From positions 1 through 28,970 of the forward strand of contig CAZGFQ010000028.1 of the NCBI GenBank assembly GCA_964525185.1: a DNA stretch of 28,970 nucleotides, given 5' to 3'. The notes under the pieces were generated by a model, which was not told where the DNA came from, did not search any database, and was given only the letters and a program-made list of their open reading frames with translations. This stretch comes from JABHGY01 sp964525185. Lineage in GTDB: Bacteria > Fidelibacterota > Marinisomatia > Marinisomatales > UBA1611. This document shows positions 15,130 to 23,317 of this stretch, piece after piece; the first letter of the stretch is position 1; each line of letters begins with the position of its first letter. The position numbers and the translations under genes were made by a program.

Positions 15130-15753
15130 TTAGCAACCGCCTTGGGGTGCTTTCTTTTTCTTTTTCCGTTTAATTTTTGGTTTGGAAGCCTTTGATTTTG
15201 ATTTGGTGACTGAAGATTTAACGCCACCGCCTCCAAAATATTGGCTTGCTCCTTTACGAAATTCATATTTTGCAATTTCATCATCTGCGCTGTAGGGAGA
15301 TGGGGCAGATGGATTTAATATTGTTTCAGTCCAAAAATTCAGTCCACCTTGAAGGACATAATTGTTTTCGTATCCTAACTGGCGTGTTAACATCCAAGCT
15401 TCATGTGAAAGTGTTGTTCCGTTGGAATAAAAGATATTCATTTTTATACCTTGATCCACATAGTCGACCCATTCATTATCCAATATTTTACTAAGTGGAA
15501 TATTTAATGCTCCATCAAGATGAAATTGATTATAATCTTTAGGCGTTCTTACATCAATTAATTGAATGGATGGATCTTTATTAATGAGCCAATCTGCTAA
15601 TTCATCTGGGGATATCATTTCGGTGCCAAACTGAACTTCGGTCAACATATCTGCCGCAGATAATCTATAAGGCTTAGTTGTATTTTCAGGAACAAAAGCA
15701 ATGACTAATCCTAATCCTAACAAAATAGCTGTTAATCGTTTTAAGGTTAACAT
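15130..15753 (-). CDS. exported rhodanese-like protein lacking catalytic Cys, with C-terminal GGC tail
   Basis: 207 residues. Residues ~5-21 are a signal peptide or anchor. The rhodanese fold covers ~45-150: ISPDELADWL, QLIDVRTPKDY (64-74), FHLDGALNIPLS, then IFYSNGTTLSHEAW and VLQGGLNFW. In active rhodaneses the persulfide cysteine follows the IFY strand; here that place is Ser110. The only cysteine in the whole protein is the last residue, Cys207, at the end of a Gly/Ser/Lys-rich tail (residues ~165-207, ending APQGGC). It is the last gene of the psr-like cluster, two bases after the second YeeE/YedE gene. It may carry or hand over sulfane sulfur through the tail cysteine, or be only a binding protein. 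The fold is firm; the mechanism is inference. Confidence 0.88.
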   Translation of the reverse strand: MLTLKRLTAILLGLGLVIAFVPENTTKPYRLSAADMLTEVQFGTEMISPDELADWLINKDPSIQLIDVRTPKDYNQFHLDGALNIPLSKILDNEWVDYVDQGIKMNIFYSNGTTLSHEAWMLTRQLGYENNYVLQGGLNFWTETILNPSAPSPYSADDEIAKYEFRKGASQYFGGGGVKSSVTKSKSKASKPKIKRKKKKKAPQGGC

Positions 15754-15755
15754 GA

Positions 15756-16346
15756 TTAATACTCCTCTCTTGGAAATTTCTTTTCAGCAATTTCAGCCAC
15801 ATAAAACATAGCTAATGCTGCCAATATAACGAAAAAAGCTAATGCTCCTTGCGAGATGCCTAAAACGTCAGAAAGTTTGATATTGCCTAGATATTCAGCC
15901 ATATACAGGGGCTTTATGATTGCGTATGTCTCACCAAATAGGAAAATGCCTACAAATATACCACCAAAGAAAATCATTGCATCAATTTTCCCAATGGATA
16001 ATGCACATACGCTTGTTCCGGGGCAATAACCGCCTATAATAAATCCAGCACCCATAATGATACCACCAATGATGGCAGACCAAAGAAAGGTTGGATTTAC
16101 CCAAACAAGATTAAGATCAATCCAGTCAAAGAGTGAAAAATACAATAGTCCTAACATACCTGTAATGGTAGCTGTAAAAAATACTTTTAATACAACGGTA
16201 TCATAGCCATAAAAAACACCCGCTAATTTTCGGCTTGATGAAAATCCAGCTTGTTCTAAAACAAACCCGAATCCGATACCAACAACAAAAGCGATGAAAA
16301 AATTCCATCCTTCTGCAATGATTTCTTGAGGAATAAGTGGTCCCAT
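15756..16346 (-). CDS. YeeE/YedE-family sulfur transport protein (second half-size copy)
   Basis: 196 residues with about five hydrophobic helices. Family motifs are FVLEQAGFSSSRKLAG near the start and GGYCPGTSVCAL in the middle. The Cys of the GYCPG loop is the type shown in the TsuA thiosulfate permease to contact substrate in the membrane. Together with the preceding gene it makes up the equivalent of a full two-lobed YeeE/YedE transporter. Placed after a polysulfide/thiosulfate reductase, it probably moves thiosulfate or another sulfur species across the inner membrane, or relays sulfur to the reductase. It lies ten bases or fewer from both neighbours, so is co-transcribed. Confidence 0.85.
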   Translation of the reverse strand: MGPLIPQEIIAEGWNFFIAFVVGIGFGFVLEQAGFSSSRKLAGVFYGYDTVVLKVFFTATITGMLGLLYFSLFDWIDLNLVWVNPTFLWSAIIGGIIMGAGFIIGGYCPGTSVCALSIGKIDAMIFFGGIFVGIFLFGETYAIIKPLYMAEYLGNIKLSDVLGISQGALAFFVILAALAMFYVAEIAEKKFPREEY

Positions 16347-16355
16347 AATAATCTC

Positions 16356-16865
16356 CTAAATCCAATTTCTTCTAAAAAAGTATGCTAAAGCAAACGCAGT
16401 CCCAAAAATAGCCATCATGGTTACAAACCCGGCTAAGGATAATACAGCCATCCCAGTGAGCGCAGATCCACTGGTACATCCACGACCCAACTGGCTACCA
16501 TACCCAAAAAGTATGCCTCCAATCCCAGCCAGAATAAGACGTTTCTTTGATGTAATATTTGGATGATGTTCAACTTTGAGTTTTAAACGCCCCGCTAAAG
16601 CTCCTGACAGGAATCCACCAACGAGGACACCTAAGACTTCAAAGACGAGCCAAGATTTTAGGGGACTTTTCCCATCACCTGTATATTTGCTATAGAATCC
16701 AGAATCAGCGCTATGATCAGGAGCAACCGAATCTACTGCAGTAACTACAATACTTTTGACTGCTCCACTTGCTCCTAATCCACGTCCTGTGAAAAAGAAA
16801 GCTGATAATAAAACCAATCCAAGCAGAACACCTGCTAAGTATGGATTCATGTATTTTGTTTTCAT
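16356..16865 (-). CDS. YeeE/YedE-family sulfur transport protein (first half-size copy)
   Basis: 169 residues from the ATG at 16865, which has AAGGAG seven bases upstream. The frame stays open to an ATG at 16907 inside the preceding gene, but that start lacks a good site and is less likely. One N-terminal helix is followed by a soluble stretch and three helices. The motif GYGSQLGRGCTSGSALTG carries the conserved cysteine of one lobe of YeeE/YedE (TsuA-like) permeases. The other lobe type (GYCPG) is in the next gene, so the two products probably form a heteromeric transporter. The gap to the upstream NrfD-type gene is 10 bases. Confidence 0.85.
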   Translation of the reverse strand: MKTKYMNPYLAGVLLGLVLLSAFFFTGRGLGASGAVKSIVVTAVDSVAPDHSADSGFYSKYTGDGKSPLKSWLVFEVLGVLVGGFLSGALAGRLKLKVEHHPNITSKKRLILAGIGGILFGYGSQLGRGCTSGSALTGMAVLSLAGFVTMMAIFGTAFALAYFFRRNWI

Positions 16866-16875
16866 TTTAATCTCC

Positions 16876-17817
16876 TTAATAAAGCCAACGGCTTGCTTGA
16901 CCTGCATCTACGACTATAAATCGTAATGCGAGGCTTCCAAACAAAACCAAAATGGCAGAAATGTAATGTGGTATTTTAACTTTTTGTAATTCTAGAAATT
17001 CTAATAAAGCAGGGAAAATTAATCCACCGAATACAACAAATATCCAAAAACTATTGGTGAATTCACCACCTAAAAACAATTTTGCTGCTTCAATATGAAC
17101 ATTTGTTCCTGCAAGAAAACCCATGAATAAATGAATGATTAAAAATAATTCTGTTCCAATTAGCATAAGATCTATTCTCGCAAAGAGTTGTTTCTCTTTA
17201 GCCGTTTTAGATAGCATCATAATTAAGGCAGCCCCAGCAGATAAACCAGAAGTCAAAAATAGTGGGCCTAAAATAGCTGTATTCCAAAAGGGACGAGCAT
17301 TAAAAGCCGATAATAAAATGCCTGTGTACATTCCCAAAACGATGGATAAGACCAATAATGCCCATGCTATCATTTTTTTATACTTTTTAATTTTATCTAA
17401 CCCATCATCAATCCATTGGAATTTCCAATCCCATTTTGGAAAAATATCTTTAAGCCACATTGCGCTCCAAATAATGGTTAATGGATAGATAATCATTAAA
17501 GTCCAGGCACCCCAACTCATAGGTGATTCCCACCTAATATTTGTATATAATTGCCAAAAGAACAGTTTATGGCTTAAATCCAATAAAAGTGAAAAAAGAC
17601 CTAGGCCGAGAAGAATGGGCGTTGCCATAGGTGCCAGCTTTACTGCTGTAGGGAATTCATCTTCTTTTTCTCGGATTGTGTAAAGCGCAGAAAAGAAAAG
17701 AATTCCAGCAACTAAACCTCCAATGAATAAGTAAAATGGAATTTCCCAACCCCACACGTGTAAATAAGGATCAATTTCGGGATTAGAACGACCGCTAACA
17801 ATGACTTCTTCAATCAT
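16876..17817 (-). CDS. NrfD/PsrC-type membrane subunit, copy 2
   Basis: 313 residues with eight or nine hydrophobic helices, the NrfD/PsrC architecture of a quinone-reacting membrane anchor for a molybdopterin/Fe-S dehydrogenase or reductase. It aligns without gaps over the first ~200 residues with the upstream copy. Near-identical blocks are residues 80-106 (DLSHKL, FWQLYTNIRW, SPMSWGAWT) and 161-192 (LGMYTGILLSAFNARP, AILGPLFLTSGL). These are the likely quinone-site and helix-packing segments. The rest has diverged, so this is an old duplication with both copies kept. It lies 21 bases after copy 1. Confidence 0.88.
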   Translation of the reverse strand: MIEEVIVSGRSNPEIDPYLHVWGWEIPFYLFIGGLVAGILFFSALYTIREKEDEFPTAVKLAPMATPILLGLGLFSLLLDLSHKLFFWQLYTNIRWESPMSWGAWTLMIIYPLTIIWSAMWLKDIFPKWDWKFQWIDDGLDKIKKYKKMIAWALLVLSIVLGMYTGILLSAFNARPFWNTAILGPLFLTSGLSAGAALIMMLSKTAKEKQLFARIDLMLIGTELFLIIHLFMGFLAGTNVHIEAAKLFLGGEFTNSFWIFVVFGGLIFPALLEFLELQKVKIPHYISAILVLFGSLALRFIVVDAGQASRWLY

Positions 17818-17838
17818 GAATAATTCTCCAAATATGGT

Positions 17839-18777
17839 TTACCAATGGCTAATTTGTCCAGCTTCTACTAAAATATAACGCAAGAAAAAACCGCCAATTA
17901 AAATGAGTGTTGATGGAATAATAACAGGTACTTTGATATTTCGTAGATATAGTACATGTAAATAAGCTGGAATTAATGTACCAAGTGCAACAATTACTAT
18001 CCAAAAAGATGTAGTGAATTCACCACCTAAAAATAAGTCTGCCGCTCTTACTTGAGCTAAATCACTTGATAAGTACCCCATAACCAAATGAATCATTAAA
18101 AAGGTTTGTACACCTAGTGAAATTAATGAAATTGTGGAAAATAATTGTTTTTCATTTGAGCCTTTTGGGCAATTAAGTAAAATAAATGCAGTAGCACTTG
18201 TTAAACCCGATGTTAAAAAGAGTGGCCCTAAAATAGCGGAATTCCAAATGGGACGTGCATTAAATGCGGATAGTAAAATACCCGTATACATTCCGAGTGT
18301 AAGAGAGAGACCCAAAATAGCCCAAGCAAATGCCATTCGATATTTTTTCATAGATTCAATAAAGGGTTCAATCCATTCAAAAGGCCATACCCAATTGGGG
18401 AAAGCTGTTTTAATGTGGATTGCAGACCAGATAAATGCCAAGGGTGTTAAGAATAAATAAGTCCAAGCGCCCCAACTCATGGGTGATGTCCACCTAATGT
18501 TCGTGTACAATTGCCAAAAATATAATTTGTGGGATAAATCCAAAAATAAAAAGAATAGAGCCACAACCAATAATAAGGGTGCAAAAACGGGAGCTTGTTT
18601 TGCCGCAATTGGGTAATCATGCCTTTTACCAATGAGTGTAAGGAATGAAGAAATAATTAATAAACCAGCTACAAGTCCAGCTAAAAACAAATCTGCTGGA
18701 ACTTCCCATGGCCAAATAGATAGAACGGGATCAATGCCTTCATTTTGTTTTCCTGATATAATAATTTGTTCAATCAT
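17839..18777 (-). CDS. psrC: NrfD/PsrC-type membrane subunit, copy 1
   Basis: 312 residues with eight or nine hydrophobic helices. In polysulfide reductase, PsrC takes electrons from menaquinol and passes them to the PsrB Fe-S protein. Conserved blocks are IDPVLSIWPWEVPADLF near the start, DLSHKLYFWQLYTNIRW (80-96) and LGMYTGILLSAFNARPIWN (161-179). It directly follows the PsrB-like gene by 13 bases, so it is the more likely canonical PsrC. The next gene is its paralogue, and the complex may have two different anchors, as in alternative complex III (ActC/ActF). The direction of electron flow cannot be read from sequence. Confidence 0.9.
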   Translation of the reverse strand: MIEQIIISGKQNEGIDPVLSIWPWEVPADLFLAGLVAGLLIISSFLTLIGKRHDYPIAAKQAPVFAPLLLVVALFFLFLDLSHKLYFWQLYTNIRWTSPMSWGAWTYLFLTPLAFIWSAIHIKTAFPNWVWPFEWIEPFIESMKKYRMAFAWAILGLSLTLGMYTGILLSAFNARPIWNSAILGPLFLTSGLTSATAFILLNCPKGSNEKQLFSTISLISLGVQTFLMIHLVMGYLSSDLAQVRAADLFLGGEFTTSFWIVIVALGTLIPAYLHVLYLRNIKVPVIIPSTLILIGGFFLRYILVEAGQISHW

Positions 18778-18790
18778 ATGGACTCCTGGG

Positions 18791-19324
18791 TTAGGTTAAG
18801 TAATAAATGTTAGGTTCTGTTCCTGCTTCTGGGATAAGCGTTTTCCATTTACGTTTGCGAAGAAGTTGAGATATTTCGCTATTTGGATCATCCGTGTCAC
18901 CAAAATACATGCATTTAGTAGGGCACACACTCACACAAGCAGGATTTTCTCCTTTTTCAACACGATGAATACAGAAGGTGCATTTATCAACGTATCCCTC
19001 GGGGTGGACAAATCGTGCATCATAAGGACATGAAGTAATGCATGCTTTACATCCAATACATTCATCATGGTCAACTACAACAATACCACCATCTACAATA
19101 TGGCTAGCTTCTGTGGGGCAGCACCGTACACACGGCGCATTTGTGCAATGATTGCATCGCTCAGAGCGTATTTCCATAGATAAATCGGGATAGGTTCCAG
19201 ATGTCGCTTCTACAACCCAATCTCTACAATATCCTATTGGAACATTGTTTTCTGTCTGGCATGCGACTACACAATCGCTACAACCCACACACTTTTTTGT
19301 ATCAATCGCCATTGCGTAACGCAT
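18791..19324 (-). CDS. psrB: PsrB-like four-cluster [4Fe-4S] electron-transfer subunit
   Basis: 177 residues. Sixteen cysteines are in four ferredoxin-type groups: Cys12/15/18/22, Cys57/60/65/69, Cys89/92/95/99 and Cys115/118/130/134, with an additional Cys at 68. This is the DmsB/PsrB/NrfC pattern, carrying electrons between the membrane anchor and the molybdopterin subunit. There is no export signal of its own; it is expected to be carried with the Tat-dependent catalytic subunit. Its ATG overlaps the stop of the catalytic gene by one base (TAATG), so translation is coupled and a 1:1 complex is likely. Confidence 0.93.
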   Translation of the reverse strand: MRYAMAIDTKKCVGCSDCVVACQTENNVPIGYCRDWVVEATSGTYPDLSMEIRSERCNHCTNAPCVRCCPTEASHIVDGGIVVVDHDECIGCKACITSCPYDARFVHPEGYVDKCTFCIHRVEKGENPACVSVCPTKCMYFGDTDDPNSEISQLLRKRKWKTLIPEAGTEPNIYYLT

Positions 19325-21564
19325 TATGCTGCTCCTTTCGTAGGTGCTTCGGTGAGGAAGGTAACAAAATTAACTCGCATCCCTGTTCCGCCCATAACGG
19401 GATCAATCTTAGTTTGAGTGATAAGTTCGGAATCACTAGCACCTTTCCCGTATGCACGAGACATACGCTTATCTGTATGCCCAAAGCCATGCACCATATA
19501 AACAGAATCCCATCTAATTCTTTCTGTGACTCGAACTTTTATGGGAAAAGATGTTACAACACCATCTTGATTTTCTAACCACACTTCTTGATTATTATTT
19601 AAACCCCATTCTTTGGCAACCTTTGGGTTTACCCATACTTTATTTTCATCCATTAAATCTGTCAAATTTGGATTATTGGCAGTTCGGCTAAATGTATGCA
19701 TAGGTGCTCGTCCATAAATGAGTCGATAAAAGTCAGTAGGTGGTTCTTCATGTGCTGTATATTGGGGAAGGGGATCATATCCTTCATCTTCCATAGCTGT
19801 ACTATAGAGTTCAATTTTCCCGGAATTTGTATTGAATTCATATTCAGGTAAATCTTCTAATGGATATAAATCATCATATTTCCGATCATATTTTTTCACA
19901 CCAATTTTCTTCATTTCTTCAAGAGATGTACCTACTTGTTTTAATTGCCAATCCAACTCTTGATCTTCTGTTTCAAATGGGAAATAATCTTGAAGACCAA
20001 GTCGATTCGACAATTCCTTCGCCATCCACCAAGCAGATTTGGTATTATACTTTGGTTCAGCAGCAGGAGCGCGAAGGGCAATCGTAGGTTCTCTATGTCC
20101 ACTAACTCTTAGATTATCATAGCGTTCTAAATAAGTGCATTCGGGGAGAACGACATCTGCATACCCTGTGATTTCCATTGGCATTGTGTCGATAGCAACC
20201 ATCAGATCTAAATTTTGAATGGCTTCAATGGTGTTGGCTTGATTTGGAAGGGTGGAGATTAAATTTGTTCCATTTACAATCCAGCCTTTAAAAGAACAAT
20301 CACGATCAGCTGCTGGAATAGTCGCATCGCAAATTCCTGAAGCGAGAGCGAGACCAGCCAATTTGAATTGTCCAGGAAATGCATCGCGCCATGTTTTATT
20401 CGGTTTTGGAAATTTTGGAATATTGAGTTTGGGTACTTTTTTCTTTTCTGGATTATAAATACCACCGCGCCGTCCCCAGCTCCCTAAAAGTGCATTTAAA
20501 ATAGCGACTGCTCTAAGGCGTTGTGTATCATCACCGTACCAAGTTACATGACGCCCAGGATGAATAATAACGGATGGAGCAGCATTCGCCATTTCTTTGG
20601 CTGTTTTACGAATTACATTTGGTTTAATGGTTGTAATGCCATAAGCCCATTCGGGAGTAAAGGTCCGAACGTGTTCCTTTAATTCATCCAACCCAAATGC
20701 ATATTTATCAATATATTTCTTATCATACCATTCATTATTAATAATGACATGAATCCAAGAAAGTAATAATGCCATATCCGTTGCTGGTTTAATAGGAAGC
20801 CAATATTTTGATTTACTTGCTGCAGTTGAAAATCGAGGATCAACTGTAATAATGGTTGCATCTTTATCTATGGCATCTGACATTTCTTGGACTTGTCCAT
20901 TATGCATATTTTCACCAATATGAGATCCAATGAGAACTAAACAATCTGTATCGCGAATATCAACCCGTTCTGGGGAGCCAATCCCTTCGCCGAATGTGGC
21001 AAAGAAACCTACTTCACGTGGACCACGACATTGCGCATAGGATGGTGCTGTAATATTAGGAGATCCAAAAGCTTTTAGCATACGTCCAAAGTGTTTTCCC
21101 CCGCTCCCATGGCTAAATAATGCAATACACTCAGGTCCATGCTCATCCGCTATTTTTTTCATTTTTTTGGCAATATAATCGAATGCTTCATTCCAAGATG
21201 CTTCACGATAGGTTTGTTTCCCATCAACAATTGTTCGAATAAGAGGCGTTTTTAATCGATCATCGTCATAATACATGCCAACACCGCCAGTGCCTCGTGG
21301 ACAAAATCTTCCATTACAATGTGGATCATTATCATTGCCGGTTAATTTCCAAATATCGCCTTTTTCATTTAGATGTGCCCAACCAGCACATTTCCAAAAA
21401 CAGACTTCGCAATAAGTGGGAATACGTTTAATTGTTTCTTGTAAACTTTCACTTGCAATCACAGAACCACTGAGCCAATCAAATATGGGATTTGCTGCAG
21501 CAAGACCGCCAATGCCAAGGCTACTAATTCTTATAAAATCTCGTCTATTAAGTGTTTTAGACAT
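19324..21564 (-). CDS. psrA: PsrA/PhsA-type molybdopterin catalytic subunit (polysulfide/thiosulfate reductase)
   Basis: 746 residues, near the size of PsrA and PhsA. A Tat signal (NRRDFIRIS with Arg7-Arg8, then a hydrophobic stretch) sends it folded to the periplasm. A [4Fe-4S] site is formed by Cys52, Cys55, Cys59 and Cys88 (CEVCFWKC, then RFCPRG). Cys179 (SYAQCRGPRE) is at the position of the Mo-ligating cysteine of PsrA/PhsA. Later motifs are VTWYGDDTQR, the cofactor-binding RAPMHTFSRTANNPNL, and the C-terminal VHGFGHTDKR. It probably reduces polysulfide, sulfur or thiosulfate using quinol electrons. Operation in reverse, or on tetrathionate or arsenate, cannot be excluded by sequence reading alone. 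It begins two bases after the MerR gene. Confidence 0.9.
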   Translation of the reverse strand: MSKTLNRRDFIRISSLGIGGLAAANPIFDWLSGSVIASESLQETIKRIPTYCEVCFWKCAGWAHLNEKGDIWKLTGNDNDPHCNGRFCPRGTGGVGMYYDDDRLKTPLIRTIVDGKQTYREASWNEAFDYIAKKMKKIADEHGPECIALFSHGSGGKHFGRMLKAFGSPNITAPSYAQCRGPREVGFFATFGEGIGSPERVDIRDTDCLVLIGSHIGENMHNGQVQEMSDAIDKDATIITVDPRFSTAASKSKYWLPIKPATDMALLLSWIHVIINNEWYDKKYIDKYAFGLDELKEHVRTFTPEWAYGITTIKPNVIRKTAKEMANAAPSVIIHPGRHVTWYGDDTQRLRAVAILNALLGSWGRRGGIYNPEKKKVPKLNIPKFPKPNKTWRDAFPGQFKLAGLALASGICDATIPAADRDCSFKGWIVNGTNLISTLPNQANTIEAIQNLDLMVAIDTMPMEITGYADVVLPECTYLERYDNLRVSGHREPTIALRAPAAEPKYNTKSAWWMAKELSNRLGLQDYFPFETEDQELDWQLKQVGTSLEEMKKIGVKKYDRKYDDLYPLEDLPEYEFNTNSGKIELYSTAMEDEGYDPLPQYTAHEEPPTDFYRLIYGRAPMHTFSRTANNPNLTDLMDENKVWVNPKVAKEWGLNNNQEVWLENQDGVVTSFPIKVRVTERIRWDSVYMVHGFGHTDKRMSRAYGKGASDSELITQTKIDPVMGGTGMRVNFVTFLTEAPTKGAA

Positions 21565-21566
21565 GG

Positions 21567-22058
21567 TTAATCCTTTTTATTCATTAATTCTTTATACAGA
21601 GCTTTAATGTCACTGCATTTATTGGCTAACAAATACACATCACATGTTCTGCAATCAATATTTTGACATTCTTTTCCTTTGTTGCTTGCGGACCAACATG
21701 GTTCAGAAATGGATGTATATGCGTCGCATGATTCTCTGCAAGATTGTGTACAAGGTCTAAATTCCCAACAAGGGACCATAGCTAAAATGGTTTTAATTCC
21801 AGCAATATTTAACCCATCTTCCATAATATGCTTTCGAATGCAATGAATCCGTTCAATATCTGTTTGAGAGTAAACACGACGATTGGTTCTTGTCTTATGA
21901 GGAAGTATGAGACCTTTATCTTCATACATTCGTAATGTGTGAACAGATGTATTGGTTAATTTAGCTGCTATGCCGATGGTATATAACGGGAGGGACGTAG
22001 CATTTGATCCGTTTGCTGCCGGTGAATAATCTTTGTATCTTACTTTTCCGCGTGTCAT
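21567..22058 (-). CDS. MerR-family regulator with Cys-rich C-terminal domain
   Basis: 163 residues. The winged helix-turn-helix covers ~24-95 (LYTIGIAAKLTNTSVHTLRMYEDKGLI, then RRVYSQTDIERI). Instead of the usual dimer helix and ligand loop, the C-terminal part has nine cysteines (97, 103, 107, 111, 121, 131, 136, 139, 148) in two similar blocks, PCWEFRPC-C-C-AY and PCW-C-C-C-VY. It probably binds a metal or Fe-S cluster, or senses sulfane sulfur or redox state. As first gene of the psr-like cluster, with its stop two bases before psrA, it likely controls that operon. No ribosome-binding site is seen before the ATG; AATCTAG direct repeats (22059-22065, 22073-22079) lie in the immediate upstream. 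Confidence 0.88.
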   Translation of the reverse strand: MTRGKVRYKDYSPAANGSNATSLPLYTIGIAAKLTNTSVHTLRMYEDKGLILPHKTRTNRRVYSQTDIERIHCIRKHIMEDGLNIAGIKTILAMVPCWEFRPCTQSCRESCDAYTSISEPCWSASNKGKECQNIDCRTCDVYLLANKCSDIKALYKELMNKKD

Positions 22059-22151
22059 AATCTAGTGTAAAGAATCTAGGTTTTGTTATTTCGACGCGCA
22101 AAATTACGACGAGCCACCACTTAATCCAAGAATAAAAGACAAGAAAATCCT

Positions 22152-22181
22152 GTTATATTATATATGAGGTAAAATGCGCAA
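22152..22181 (-). promoter_or_regulatory. candidate promoter of the merR-psr operon
   Basis: On the minus strand TTGCGC (22181-22176), 18 bases, then TATAAC (22157-22152). An overlapping TATAAT with shorter spacing is also present. A leader of ~85 bases would separate it from the MerR ATG. The 143-base gap after the DUF1028 gene supports a separate promoter here. Confidence 0.35.
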
Positions 22182-22201
22182 TTGTATTGCGGAAGTAAAG
22201 A

Positions 22202-23191
22202 TTATTTTTCCATTTCTTTAATAATGTTTTTAAGGAGTTTTTTATCATTGGGAAGTAGTCCTGCAGCCGGGAGGCGGTTTATTAATTCTGCCCATGATTT
22301 ATCTTGTCGATACGCTCTACGAAAGTAAGGGTAAGATTTTTCAATTTGATGTGCTTCTACAAGTGTAACGCCTACCCAAAATGGTGCTTCACCGTTTGTT
22401 TGACTATCTTCCACAAGGCTTGTGGCTTCTTCGTAGCCGGTTACTGCTTTTTCCATTTGATGTTCTGTAACCCATTCATCTCCTTCGTTCAATTTTAAAT
22501 AAGCTCGTTTAAGTTGAACGAGTCGGCGTAATTCTTTTACAGGTGTGGGATGATCTGCAATTCGAAGATCAAAAATACGATCGACCCAAGGAAACCCTGT
22601 TGCTTCACCTGAAACAACCAAAATAGCCGCAGATTGCCTACCGCGAATATCACCGCCTTCATTTTGCGCTGCTTCTAAGGCAACAAGAAGTTTCTCGGCT
22701 AAATCACCCTCACTGGATTCGAATGCATGTGCCATTGCATCCCAAACGGTGGATTTTTCCATCAAATTAGCCTGTACTGAATAGTTTTTTCCCATTTTAT
22801 GCCCAGCATAAGGGATGGTACTGTTTCCTGTAAATACGGCTGTATTTCCATCTTTATCAATCATGCCAACTTGCCGAACATCTTTACCTTCATCAGTATT
22901 TACAAGGGCGTCCATGGCTTCTTGAGCTGTACGACCCGCTTTCATAAGTTCTAAACCCAAAGGCCCGTAGTTTGGATCAATAAAAGATTGAGTGGCAACA
23001 GCTCCGACGCCTGATTCTGCCCAGGCAACGAGTGGACCGACTGAAAACCAATGGGATTGAACGGCTACACCTAATTGACCCGTATCAGGATCACGAGCTA
23101 CAATAGAATACGTTGATACAGGACGTTTAGATGAAATGGTTTGTGTAAATCCAAACGAAAAAAGTAAAAGTGCTGTCCATGTTCGTAACAT
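22202..23191 (-). CDS. DUF1028-family exported protein with helical C-terminal extension
   Basis: 329 residues. A short signal peptide (ALLLFSFGF) precedes a DUF1028 domain, ~25-225: STYSIVARDPDTGQLGVAVQS, then GVGAVATQSFIDPNYGPLGLELMKAG, VRQVGMIDKDGNTAVFTG, then YSVQANLM and RGRQSAAILVVSG. The family has an Ntn-hydrolase-like appearance, but its substrate is unknown. The last ~100 residues are helical and TPR-like (MEKAVTGYEEATSLVE, then SYPYFRRAYRQD). CAGGAG lies before the ATG. It stands alone between the pnt operon terminator and the merR gene, on the same strand. Confidence 0.88.
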   Translation of the reverse strand: MLRTWTALLLFSFGFTQTISSKRPVSTYSIVARDPDTGQLGVAVQSHWFSVGPLVAWAESGVGAVATQSFIDPNYGPLGLELMKAGRTAQEAMDALVNTDEGKDVRQVGMIDKDGNTAVFTGNSTIPYAGHKMGKNYSVQANLMEKSTVWDAMAHAFESSEGDLAEKLLVALEAAQNEGGDIRGRQSAAILVVSGEATGFPWVDRIFDLRIADHPTPVKELRRLVQLKRAYLKLNEGDEWVTEHQMEKAVTGYEEATSLVEDSQTNGEAPFWVGVTLVEAHQIEKSYPYFRRAYRQDKSWAELINRLPAAGLLPNDKKLLKNIIKEMEK

Positions 23192-23264
23192 AATGAAACT
23201 CCTGAATTACTATTAAAAAAGGTTTGATAAACTAAATCGGAAATTCCATTAGTATATAATCAAA

Positions 23265-23296
23265 AAAAAGCCCCGATGAAACACCGAGGCTTTTTC
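23265..23296 (-). terminator. rho-independent terminator of the pnt operon
   Basis: Read on the minus strand: AAAAAGCCTCGG, an eight-base loop, a pairing arm with one mismatch, and a T-run of eight (23269-23262). It lies 22 bases beyond the pntB stop. Confidence 0.88.
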
Positions 23297-23317
23297 TCTA
23301 ACAAAACAAAGGAATCA

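Noticed and set aside
17135..17488. 117-residue + frame opposite the second NrfD-type gene (a similar frame exists at 18134-18460)
   Set aside because: Both are antisense to conserved parts of the NrfD paralogues, so their similarity to each other only mirrors the real genes.
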